A stretch of 11,950 nt of DNA from an uncultured Clostridium sp. GTDB lineage: Bacteria > Bacillota > Clostridia > Lachnospirales > Lachnospiraceae. The stretch spans positions 1 through 11,950 of the forward strand of contig UQXF01000094.1 in NCBI GenBank assembly GCA_900544905.1. Direction: 5' to 3'. This document shows positions 1 through 6,100 of this stretch, piece after piece. Each line of letters starts with the position of its first letter. Position 1 is the stretch's first letter. A program made the translations under genes and the position numbers. The notes beneath the pieces were generated by a model. That model searched no databases. It had not been told where the DNA came from and saw only the letters and a list, made by a program, of their open reading frames with translations.

Positions 1-43
1 ACGCGTAAGATCGTCGGCAGCGTCAGATGTGTATAAGAGACAG
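1..43 (+). other. Illumina Nextera adapter with i5 index (artefact)
   Basis: This is sequencing library sequence, not genome. Bases 11-24 read TCGTCGGCAGCGTC and bases 25-43 read AGATGTGTATAAGAGACAG, which together are the Nextera read-1 adapter ending in the 19-base Tn5 mosaic end. Bases 3-10, GCGTAAGA, match the i5 index I know as S517/N517, and bases 1-2 (AC) fit the end of the P5 oligonucleotide that precedes the index. Genomic sequence therefore begins at about base 44, directly after the mosaic end, as expected for an untrimmed read end carried into an assembly. The adapter creates a false C-terminus and stop for the gene that reads into it. Confidence 0.98.
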
Positions 44-1096
44 ACCATATACATAAGGATTGCCCACAAACTGAACTGCATAATCTGCAATCTGCTGTCC
101 TGTTGTACTGGTTGATTCCTGCTTTACAGATTCTGTAGAATCACTCTGGTCAGAAACCTCTACATCAGTAGAATTAACTGTTTCCTGCCCATTATCCTTT
201 GAACTATTATTCTGTTTTGGTGTCTCCTGCTTAGGTGCTTCTGTTGTTGGAGCCTCTGTGGAAGGGCTCTCTGTTACTGGAGCTTCTGTATTCTGAGAAT
301 CCTGCTGGTTCTGTTCCTCCAGCGCTGCCTGCTCTGCTGCTTCCGCCGCAGCAGCTGCCTGCTCCTCCTCAATCGTAACGGCTGTGTCATATATATAATC
401 AACATATACATAATCACTTGCTACATATCCTACTTCATCTTCTGATACAGCAACCTTAATCCAGTCATTCTCTTTTCCTAAAATAGTAAAGGAATCACCT
501 TCATCTGAAAGAGCAATTACATCACTTTCCGTAGACTCTTCTGCACGTACATTCAGTGTCTCTGCTGTAACCTTAACAACCTGGTCACAGTTATTCTCTA
601 TGTAGTTTTCTGCATCTTCGCCAAACAGCAAATAATCATTTTTTACATATCCATAAGCATTACCAGAGGAAACGACTGACCATTCATCACCCTTCTCAAC
701 AATGGTACCAACATTACCGTTATAGAACTTACCTACAACCTCTGATTCCTCTGAAGCCTCTGAACGGATATTCAGATAACTGTCTATATTCGCAACCACC
801 TGGTTACTCTCAACCTTAGCTGCCTTTTCTTCTACCTGAACCTGTTCCTGTGCTTCTGCCTGCTGCTCTGTTGTTTTCTCAGCTGCAGGTGCTTCTGTCG
901 TCTCTGCTACCTGCTGAACAGCAGTGCCCTTTGAAATAGTCTTAACATCTGTAACACTATTCTGAATTGCCTTGCTCACAATAGCCGGAGTCTCGCTAAC
1001 CTGTTCCTTTACACTTGATGTGTGAGAAGTTCCACCTAACATAAGAGACAATGCTGCAACTGCTAACATAGAACCTCTGACAATATTTTTCTTCAT
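44..1096 (-). CDS. Secreted SH3b-NlpC/P60 cell-wall hydrolase, 3' end missing
   Basis: Probably an exported peptidoglycan endopeptidase of the NlpC/P60 family, truncated before its catalytic residues. From the start at 1096 the protein opens MKKNIVRGSM followed by a hydrophobic stretch to about residue 22, a typical signal peptide. Two SH3b wall-binding domains follow at about 98-165 (YLNIRSEASEESEVVG) and 173-235 (TLNVRAEESTESDVIA). A long Glu/Gln/Ala then Thr/Ser/Pro linker with TEAP-like repeats covers about 243-333. The last genomic residues, QIADYAVQFVGNPYVYG, are the usual beginning of an NlpC/P60 domain; the catalytic Cys and His lie beyond the contig. The frame then runs through adapter (LSLIHI) to a stop at 23-25, which is false. 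An in-frame ATG exists at 1108, but that codon overlaps the ribosome binding site (GAGG, 1103-1106), six bases from the ATG at 1096, so I prefer 1096. Confidence 0.9.
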
Positions 1097-1131
1097 AATA
1101 TACCTCATTTAAAATTATATGCAAATTTAAT

Positions 1132-1148
1132 TGTTACAAAAATGTTAC
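1132..1148 (+). promoter_or_regulatory. Candidate WalR (YycF) binding box
   Basis: Two identical hexamers, TGTTAC at 1132-1137 and TGTTAC at 1143-1148, are separated by exactly five bases (AAAAA). This matches the known consensus of the essential cell-wall response regulator WalR, TGTWAH-N5-TGTWAH, in both half-sites and spacing. WalR controls wall hydrolases including NlpC/P60 enzymes in Bacillus and Staphylococcus, which fits the adjacent gene. The box lies downstream of the predicted leftward transcription start (near 1160), inside the leader, a position that would suggest repression rather than activation if that promoter is the one used. Function is inferred from sequence alone. Confidence 0.5.
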
Positions 1149-1166
1149 GAATCTAACATCAAAGTA

Positions 1167-1195
1167 ATAATAACAAAGGTTTACTCTTATGTCAA
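1167..1195 (-). promoter_or_regulatory. Sigma-A-type promoter of the SH3b-NlpC/P60 gene
   Basis: On the minus strand a perfect -35 box TTGACA (1190-1195) is followed after 17 bases by the -10 box TATTAT (1167-1172), preceded by TGT, an extended -10 element. Transcription should start near 1160, giving a leader of about 64 nucleotides before the ATG at 1096. Confidence 0.8.
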
Positions 1196-1354
1196 CCATA
1201 AAATTGAATTTTTCTTTATTTTTCTTATATTTTTTCTGCATTTTACAATTCTTTACCCCCTTGATTTTAATTTCCTATTCTATTTGACAGGAATGTTTAT
1301 TTTATAATGCTATTTCAGATAAGAAAGCCTCTGGTATTTTAACAGGATATATTG

Positions 1355-1383
1355 TTGCAATTGTTACCTGTTTTTTGTATAAT
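1355..1383 (+). promoter_or_regulatory. Sigma-A-type promoter of the PocR-receptor gene
   Basis: The -35 box TTGCAA (1355-1360) is followed after 17 bases by a perfect -10 box TATAAT (1378-1383). The start would be near 1390, about 57 bases before the ATG. A small palindrome, AATGT-TT-ACATT (1381-1392), overlaps the end of the -10 box and the start site. Confidence 0.7.
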
Positions 1384-1446
1384 GTTTACATTGATATATA
1401 TATTTTACAGCTACAAAAGCACGGGAAAGGGTGAAGGTATACTATA

Positions 1447-2223
1447 ATGGATATTAGAGAGTTTTTAGACGTAAAACAATTAGAGCAGCTCATGCAGGAC
1501 TGGTCGGATGCAACCGGGCTTGCTACCATCGGTGTTGATTCCAATGGTGAATACTTCACACGGGATATCAACTTTACCGATTTTTGTATCAAGTATACAA
1601 GAGGGGCAGACGAAGGGCTGCGCCGCTGCCAGAAATGCGATGCAGAATGTACAGGAACCTACTACTGCCACGCAGGCTTAATGGATTTCAGCCGCGATAT
1701 CATTGTCAACGGGCAGAAGGTTGGAGCCATCATTGGCGGACAGGTACTTCCGGAGGAGCCGGATGAGGAAAAATTCCGGGCAATCGCTGAAGAATTAGGG
1801 GTAGACCCTGAAGAGTATCTGGAGGCACTCCATAAGGTTCCAATACGTTCCGAGCAATCCATCAAGGCTGCCGCCAAATTATTGGGTGATGTGGTTAACA
1901 TGTTAGTAAATGCAAATTACCAGCAGCAGCATGATGTCAGCAAAATTGATAAAATGGACGAAGACATTGAACGTGCCGCTAATCTGATTCAGGAGATTAA
2001 TGAAAAATCTGCCCAGCTCGACAAGATTGAGAGCAAGCAGAATATCCTGTCACTGAATGCTTCCATCGAAGCTGCAAGAGCCGGCGAATTTGGCCGCGGC
2101 TTTGCCGTAGTTGCCGCTGAGGTTGGTAAACTGGCTGTGAATTCTGGAGAAATCAACAAATCCATCAAGCAGTCCTTAAAGGAACTGACAGGTACAATCA
2201 AGGAGCTGGAATCTCTTAAATAA
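1447..2223 (+). CDS. Soluble PocR-domain receptor with minimal MCP signalling hairpin
   Basis: A cytoplasmic sensory protein of 258 residues. Residues about 8-158 resemble the PocR ligand-binding domain (known from the propanediol regulator PocR and many sensor proteins of anaerobes), with the characteristic cysteine cluster C61-x2-C64-x3-C68 and C74 (RRCQKCDAEC). Residues about 165-258 are a helical hairpin of the methyl-accepting chemotaxis protein type: QNILSLNASIEAARAGEFGR (198-217) then GFAVVAAEVGKLA form the CheA/CheW-contacting tip, turning near E214-G216. There is no membrane segment or HAMP domain, and each arm is only about 40-50 residues, far shorter than in typical chemoreceptors, with little room for methylation helices. 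No che genes are nearby. The start has a GGGTGAAGG ribosome binding site about nine bases upstream. The ligand is unknown; it could feed CheA or a different kinase or partner. Confidence 0.85.
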   Translation: MDIREFLDVKQLEQLMQDWSDATGLATIGVDSNGEYFTRDINFTDFCIKYTRGADEGLRRCQKCDAECTGTYYCHAGLMDFSRDIIVNGQKVGAIIGGQVLPEEPDEEKFRAIAEELGVDPEEYLEALHKVPIRSEQSIKAAAKLLGDVVNMLVNANYQQQHDVSKIDKMDEDIERAANLIQEINEKSAQLDKIESKQNILSLNASIEAARAGEFGRGFAVVAAEVGKLAVNSGEINKSIKQSLKELTGTIKELESLK

Positions 2224-2234
2224 GTTACATAGAG

Positions 2235-2266
2235 ACAGGGAGCAGAAAATCTGCTCCCTGTTTTTT
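2235..2266 (+). terminator. Rho-independent terminator of the PocR-receptor gene
   Basis: A perfect 10-base stem CAGGGAGCAG (2236-2245) / CTGCTCCCTG (2251-2260), extendable by one A-T pair, with an AAAAT loop, is followed by six T residues. It begins 12 bases after the stop codon. Read leftward, the same hairpin could weakly terminate the convergent glyQS transcript, but the following bases (TCTCTATG) make a poor U-tract. Confidence 0.93.
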
Positions 2267-2288
2267 ATTGCTCTTATAAGCTTTGCTA

Positions 2289-3677
2289 TTAAAATTCAAA
2301 TTTCTTCTCGAAGTAAGCCTTCAAATCCTCGATTTTAATTCTCTCCTGCTCCATGGTATCACGGTCACGCACTGTCACCGCTCCATCCTCTTCAGATTCA
2401 AAATCATAGGTTACACAGAATGGTGTTCCGATTTCATCCTGTCTTCTGTAACGCTTACCGATGTTGCCCCTGTCATCAAATTCGCAGTTGTAAATTTTTG
2501 ATAATTCGGTGAAAATCTTCTCTGCACCCTCATTTAATTTCTTGGATAACGGAAGTACACCAATCTTAACCGGTGCAAGTGCAGGGTGGAAATGCAGCAC
2601 AGTTCTCACATCTCCTCCTTCTAACTCCTCCTCATCATATGCTGAGCACAAAAATGCCAGAGTCACCCGGTCTGCTCCGAGAGACGGTTCAATAACATAC
2701 GGAATATATTTTGTTTTCTTTTCATCATCAAAATAATCCATCGGTTCACCGGAGGTATTCTGATGCTGGGTTAAATCATAGTCTGTACGGTCGGCGATTC
2801 CCCACAGCTCTCCCCAGCCAAACGGGAAGAGGTACTCAATATCCGTAGTCGCCTTACTGTAGAAGGACAATTCCTCTTTATCATGGTCTCTGTATCTGGT
2901 CTCGTCCGGATTCATTCCCAAATCCTTGAGCCAGTCAATACAAAACTGCTTCCAATATGCAAACCACTCCAAATCCGTGTCCGGCTCACAGAAGAATTCC
3001 AGCTCCATCTGTTCAAACTCCCTGGTACGGAATGTAAAGTTACCCGGTGTAATCTCATTTCGGAAGGACTTACCAATCTGACCAATGCCAAACGGAATCT
3101 TCTTTCTGGAGGTTCTCTGCACGTTTTTAAAATTAACAAAAATTCCCTGTGCCGTCTCCGGTCTCAAATAGATTGTATTTTTTGCATCCTCTGTAACACC
3201 CTGAAAGGTCTTAAACATTAAGTTAAACTCACGGATTTCCGTAAAATTTCTCTTGCCGCAGGTCGGACAGCAAATCTCATTTTTCTCAATATAATCTGCC
3301 ATTTCTTCATGAGACCATGCATCCACAGAGCCCTCAATCGTAATTCCCTTGTCTGCCATATAATCCTCAATTATCTTATCTGCACGAAATCTTTCATGAC
3401 ATTCCTTACAATCCATAAGAGGGTCTGAAAAGCTTCCAAGATGCCCGGAAGCAACCCATGTCTGCGGGTTCATCAGAATTGCACAATCCACACCTACATT
3501 ATATGGATTTTCCTGAATGAATTTCTTCCACCATGCTTTCTTCACATTATTTTTAAGTTCAACGCCAAGATTTCCATAATCCCATGTATTGGCAAGTCCT
3601 CCATATATCTCAGAACCCGGATAAACAAATCCCCTTGCCTTTGCTAATGCCACAATCTTGTCCATCGTCTTTTCCAT
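2289..3677 (-). CDS. glyQS: Glycine--tRNA ligase, dimeric single-chain type
   Basis: Charges tRNA-Gly with glycine using ATP, in the cytoplasm. At 462 residues it is the homodimeric class II enzyme, not the separate GlyQ/GlyS subunits of Bacillus or E. coli. The N-terminus carries the family pattern FVYPGSEIYGG and WDYGNLGVELK (about 17-42). Two CxxC pairs (C90/C93 and C137/C140) sit in the insert and may bind zinc. Class II motif 2 is FRNEITPGNFTFRTREFEQM (205-224) and motif 3 is PSLGADRVTLAF (331-342). The anticodon-binding domain runs from about 366 to the end (LAPVKIGVLPL, GNIGKRYRRQDEIGTPFC). The ATG at 3677 has a GGTAGGG-type site eight bases upstream. It follows the small lipoprotein gene by 42 bases and belongs to the leftward era-recO cluster. 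No T-box leader fits in that gap. Confidence 0.97.
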   Translation of the reverse strand: MEKTMDKIVALAKARGFVYPGSEIYGGLANTWDYGNLGVELKNNVKKAWWKKFIQENPYNVGVDCAILMNPQTWVASGHLGSFSDPLMDCKECHERFRADKIIEDYMADKGITIEGSVDAWSHEEMADYIEKNEICCPTCGKRNFTEIREFNLMFKTFQGVTEDAKNTIYLRPETAQGIFVNFKNVQRTSRKKIPFGIGQIGKSFRNEITPGNFTFRTREFEQMELEFFCEPDTDLEWFAYWKQFCIDWLKDLGMNPDETRYRDHDKEELSFYSKATTDIEYLFPFGWGELWGIADRTDYDLTQHQNTSGEPMDYFDDEKKTKYIPYVIEPSLGADRVTLAFLCSAYDEEELEGGDVRTVLHFHPALAPVKIGVLPLSKKLNEGAEKIFTELSKIYNCEFDDRGNIGKRYRRQDEIGTPFCVTYDFESEEDGAVTVRDRDTMEQERIKIEDLKAYFEKKFEF

Positions 3678-3696
3678 AACTAAAGCCCTACCTTTT

Positions 3697-3726
3697 CATT
3701 TATTATCATTTATTATCATTTATTTA
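3697..3726. repeat. Three-copy 10-base tandem repeat
   Basis: CATTTATTAT occurs at 3697-3706 and 3707-3716, followed by a diverged copy CATTTATTTA at 3717-3726. It spans the stop codon of the small lipoprotein gene and most of the gap before glyQS. On the transcribed strand it reads as repeated AATAAATGAT units, giving an A-rich linker next to the glyQS ribosome binding site. A seven-codon frame (3719 to 3696) begins right after the lipoprotein stop, but it has no ribosome binding site. The repeat is probably slippage-derived spacer. Confidence 0.8.
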
Positions 3727-4301
3727 AATATTATGATTGCATCATTCTCGCCGGAGGTTGTGGCAACATTGTCCTTCACCGTCACTTCTCCGTTATAATA
3801 AAGAATGCTTCCGTTTACCACTACGTCTGTGGCTTCGGATATAATAAGCACTGTCGCCTTATCCGCATCCTCCATATCGGAAACCTTAACCGATTTGTCC
3901 TCCGCTGACTTAAAGCTTCCCTTAAGCTCTGATTCTTCTACATCCGAAAAATTTTTCAGGGTGCAGTCCAATGCATTAAAACCATTATAGCTCTCTATAT
4001 CTTTATATGTAAGCACCAGCTTCACCTTGCTCATGTCATCCGTGTCAATTGATTTTTTCCTGACTTTATTCTTACCGGCTTCTTCATTATATGAAGTTAT
4101 CTGCTCGTCAATATAAGCCGTCAAATCCTCTGCCTTTATCGAGGAATCCTTAAAATCCTCAACTGCAATCTCCACCAGGGAACCATTTCCCTTAATTACG
4201 ACTGTATTTTTATCATATTCCTTTGCATAATTCGTACAGCCGGTAAGAGTTCCCAGCAGAACTCCCACTATTATCATTATCTTTATCTTTATCTTCTTCA
4301 T
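3720..4301 (-). CDS. Small lipoprotein of unknown function
   Basis: I do not recognise the family. The product of 193 residues starts MKKIKIKIMI, has a hydrophobic core and a clear lipobox LTGC with the lipidated cysteine at residue 22, so it should be anchored on the outer face of the cell membrane. The remainder is soluble, acidic and rich in Asp, Lys, Ser and beta-prone segments, with no transmembrane helix and no further cysteine except in DCTLKNF near residue 105. The ATG at 4301 is preferred because GAGG lies eight bases upstream; a GTG at 4310 in the same frame directly abuts that site and would add three residues. It sits between recO (81 bases upstream) and glyQS (42 bases downstream), with a possible promoter of its own. 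It may also be co-transcribed with its neighbours. Confidence 0.85.
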   Translation of the reverse strand: MKKIKIKIMIIVGVLLGTLTGCTNYAKEYDKNTVVIKGNGSLVEIAVEDFKDSSIKAEDLTAYIDEQITSYNEEAGKNKVRKKSIDTDDMSKVKLVLTYKDIESYNGFNALDCTLKNFSDVEESELKGSFKSAEDKSVKVSDMEDADKATVLIISEATDVVVNGSILYYNGEVTVKDNVATTSGENDAIIIFK

Positions 4302-4335
4302 CCTGCGCACCTCTGCTTTATTTTGTCAGTTTTTC

Positions 4336-4365
4336 ATTCTAATATATAACTCATATATTTTACAA
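4336..4365 (-). promoter_or_regulatory. Possible promoter for small lipoprotein and glyQS
   Basis: In the gap after recO, TTGTAA (4360-4365 on the minus strand) is followed after 18 bases by TAGAAT (4336-4341). Each box matches the consensus at five of six (-10) and four of six (-35) positions. The region is very AT-rich, so such matches arise easily. Confidence 0.4.
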
Positions 4366-4381
4366 GAGAATACATAATATT

Positions 4382-5122
4382 TCAAGATAAAGCGGCAAGA
4401 ATTTCTAAAGAATTAAATTTTTTTGCCACATGCTGGCTGAAATACTCCCCGATTACATGGTCAATCTCCTGAAAAACCTCTTCCGTCACCTGAAAGGTAT
4501 ACAATTTATCCACCGGAGCACTTAAAATGTACTGCAGGGTATAAACAGAAGATTCTGAGAGATAATATATTCCCTGCGCTTTTGCCGCACACGCTTCACA
4601 GAGCAGTCCATTTCCCGGTAAATAAAATGCCGCCAGCTTTTCCTCCCGGCAATTTACACAGACAAATGCCGCCATTGCCTCTCCGTCAAATGCCAGAACC
4701 TTCAATTCAAAAATCCTTCTGACTAACCGGTTTGGGATATCCGGCTTTGCCAATGCCTTCAATGTAATATAGAGGAGATTTAATATGTTCACATCTCCGA
4801 TTCCCTCCACACAGAGGTATTCCAGGATATCACAAAAATAGGTTCCATAGCAGATTCCCTCGATATCATTCTTGACTTCCGGAAAGTATTCCTTAATCTC
4901 TCCTCCAAGGAGCCGGTATGCATCGTACCCCTCTAGCAGGGTAAATGTGCCGAAGTTAAAGGGCTCGCTGATTCCCAAATAGGGACTGTTGGGCTTTCTC
5001 GCCCCTTTTGCAAAAGCAGTAATCTTGCCGCGTTCTTTTGTCAGAATCACTAACCGTTTATCATAGTCCCCTACCAGGGTACTGCTCAACACCATCCCGG
5101 TAAGCTCTATTTTATCCCGCAT
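4382..5122 (-). CDS. recO: DNA repair protein RecO
   Basis: RecO works with RecR (and RecF) to load RecA on single-stranded DNA covered by SSB, in recombinational repair. The 246-residue product has the usual length. The N-terminal OB-fold (about 1-80) includes the family pattern TGMVLSSTLVGDYDKRLVIL and GKITAFAKGARKPNSPYLG. The helical C-terminal part contains the zinc-binding cysteines C155-x2-C158 and C175-x2-C178 (CVNC, CEAC). The ATG has a strong TAGGAGG site eight bases upstream. It follows era by 51 bases in the same direction, the standard Firmicute arrangement, and is probably transcribed with it. Confidence 0.96.
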   Translation of the reverse strand: MRDKIELTGMVLSSTLVGDYDKRLVILTKERGKITAFAKGARKPNSPYLGISEPFNFGTFTLLEGYDAYRLLGGEIKEYFPEVKNDIEGICYGTYFCDILEYLCVEGIGDVNILNLLYITLKALAKPDIPNRLVRRIFELKVLAFDGEAMAAFVCVNCREEKLAAFYLPGNGLLCEACAAKAQGIYYLSESSVYTLQYILSAPVDKLYTFQVTEEVFQEIDHVIGEYFSQHVAKKFNSLEILAALS

Positions 5123-5173
5123 ATATACTGCCTCCTAACGCCTTAAGCTATCATCTGCCTCACTTTCCGGGAT

Positions 5174-6076
5174 TTAGTAATCTGTATCCCGGTATCCATA
5201 ATTCTTAAGCAGAAACTCGCTGTCTCTCCAATCCTTTTTAACCTTTACCCATAGCTTTAAATTCACCTTTGTATTTAACAGGTTTTCCATATCCTTTCTC
5301 GCCTGGGTTCCAATCTTCTTAAGCATCGCACCCTGTTTACCAATAATAATCCCCTTATGGGAATCCCGTTCACAAATAATCGTGGCATCAATATCCACAA
5401 TATTCCCTCTCTCCCGGTCCTTCATCCGGTCAATCACCACCGCAATTCCATGGGGAACCTCTTTATCCAGCAGGCGCAGTGCTTTCTCCCGAATCATCTC
5501 CGCCACAATGGCACGCTCCGGCTGGTCCGTTATGGTATCCGCATCGTAGTACTGCGGGCCTTCCTCCAGATAGTCAAAAATCGTCTTAATCAGTTCATCC
5601 GTATTTTTATCCTTCAGAGCAGACACCGGAACAATTTCCTTAAAATCATAAACCTCCTTGTAGGTATCAATCGCCTTAAATATCTCTGCCTCCTCAACCG
5701 TATCCGTTTTATTGATAACAAGAATCACCGGCGTATGCACAGCCTCCAGCTTTTCAATGATATGCCGCTCTCCCGCTCCGATAAAGGTGGCAGGCTCCAC
5801 CAGCCATAAAATCACATCCACCTCTTTTAATGTTTTTTCAGCGGCGTTTAACATATACTCCCCCAATTTATTTTTTGCCTGGTTAATGCCGGGTGTATCC
5901 AGAAATACAATCTGACCTTCTTCTCCTGTATATACCGTCTGAATCCGATTGCGGGTCGTCTGTGCCTTACTGCTGGTAATCGCAATCTTCTGCCCAATTA
6001 AATGATTCATCAGGGTTGATTTTCCTACATTCGGTCTTCCAATAATCGTCACAAAGCCTGACTTAAATTGTTCCAT
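5174..6076 (-). CDS. era: GTPase Era
   Basis: Essential GTPase that binds 16S rRNA near its 3' end and assists 30S subunit assembly. The 300-residue product has the full architecture. G1 is GRPNVGKS (13-20), G2 lies at TTRNR (40-44), G3 is DTPG (60-63), G4 is NKTD (122-125) and G5 is SAL (152-154). A C-terminal type II KH domain (about 205-285) has the GxxG loop as GKQG (246-249) after ERDSHKGIII. The ending LKLWVKVKKDWRD is typical of Era. The ATG follows an AAGGAG site. It lies 24 bases after the DUF4349 gene and 51 before recO, so the three genes probably form an operon. Confidence 0.98.
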   Translation of the reverse strand: MEQFKSGFVTIIGRPNVGKSTLMNHLIGQKIAITSSKAQTTRNRIQTVYTGEEGQIVFLDTPGINQAKNKLGEYMLNAAEKTLKEVDVILWLVEPATFIGAGERHIIEKLEAVHTPVILVINKTDTVEEAEIFKAIDTYKEVYDFKEIVPVSALKDKNTDELIKTIFDYLEEGPQYYDADTITDQPERAIVAEMIREKALRLLDKEVPHGIAVVIDRMKDRERGNIVDIDATIICERDSHKGIIIGKQGAMLKKIGTQARKDMENLLNTKVNLKLWVKVKKDWRDSEFLLKNYGYRDTDY

Positions 6077-6100
6077 TATCTGCTCCTTTTCCCATGTTCC

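Larger units (their letters stand above)
1097..1446. other. Divergent intergenic region with regulatory signals only
   Basis: These 350 AT-rich bases separate the leftward cell-wall hydrolase gene from the rightward PocR-receptor gene. I see no gene in them. They contain a strong leftward promoter (1167-1195), a WalR-box-like direct repeat (1132-1148), a short inverted repeat ATGTTA-N6-TAACAT (1142-1159), and a rightward promoter (1355-1383) followed by a purine-rich ribosome binding site (about 1426-1438). The stretch 1200-1345 is T-rich on the plus strand and I see nothing definite in it. Confidence 0.7.

Noticed and set aside
1..43. Tn5 mosaic end as evidence for a natural transposon
   Set aside because: The mosaic end is preceded by the Nextera adapter and index sequence, so it comes from library preparation and not from a mobile element in the genome.
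1284..1308. TTGACA (1284-1289) and TATAAT (1303-1308) on the plus strand as a promoter
   Set aside because: The spacer is only 13 bases, too short for a sigma-A promoter; a correctly spaced pair occurs downstream at 1355-1383.
3696..3719. Seven-codon open frame directly after the small lipoprotein stop
   Set aside because: It lies entirely in the 10-base tandem repeat, has no ribosome binding site and could arise by chance.
5357..5809. 150-codon plus-strand frame opposite era
   Set aside because: It is antisense to the conserved KH and GTPase regions of Era and has no family resemblance or start signals.
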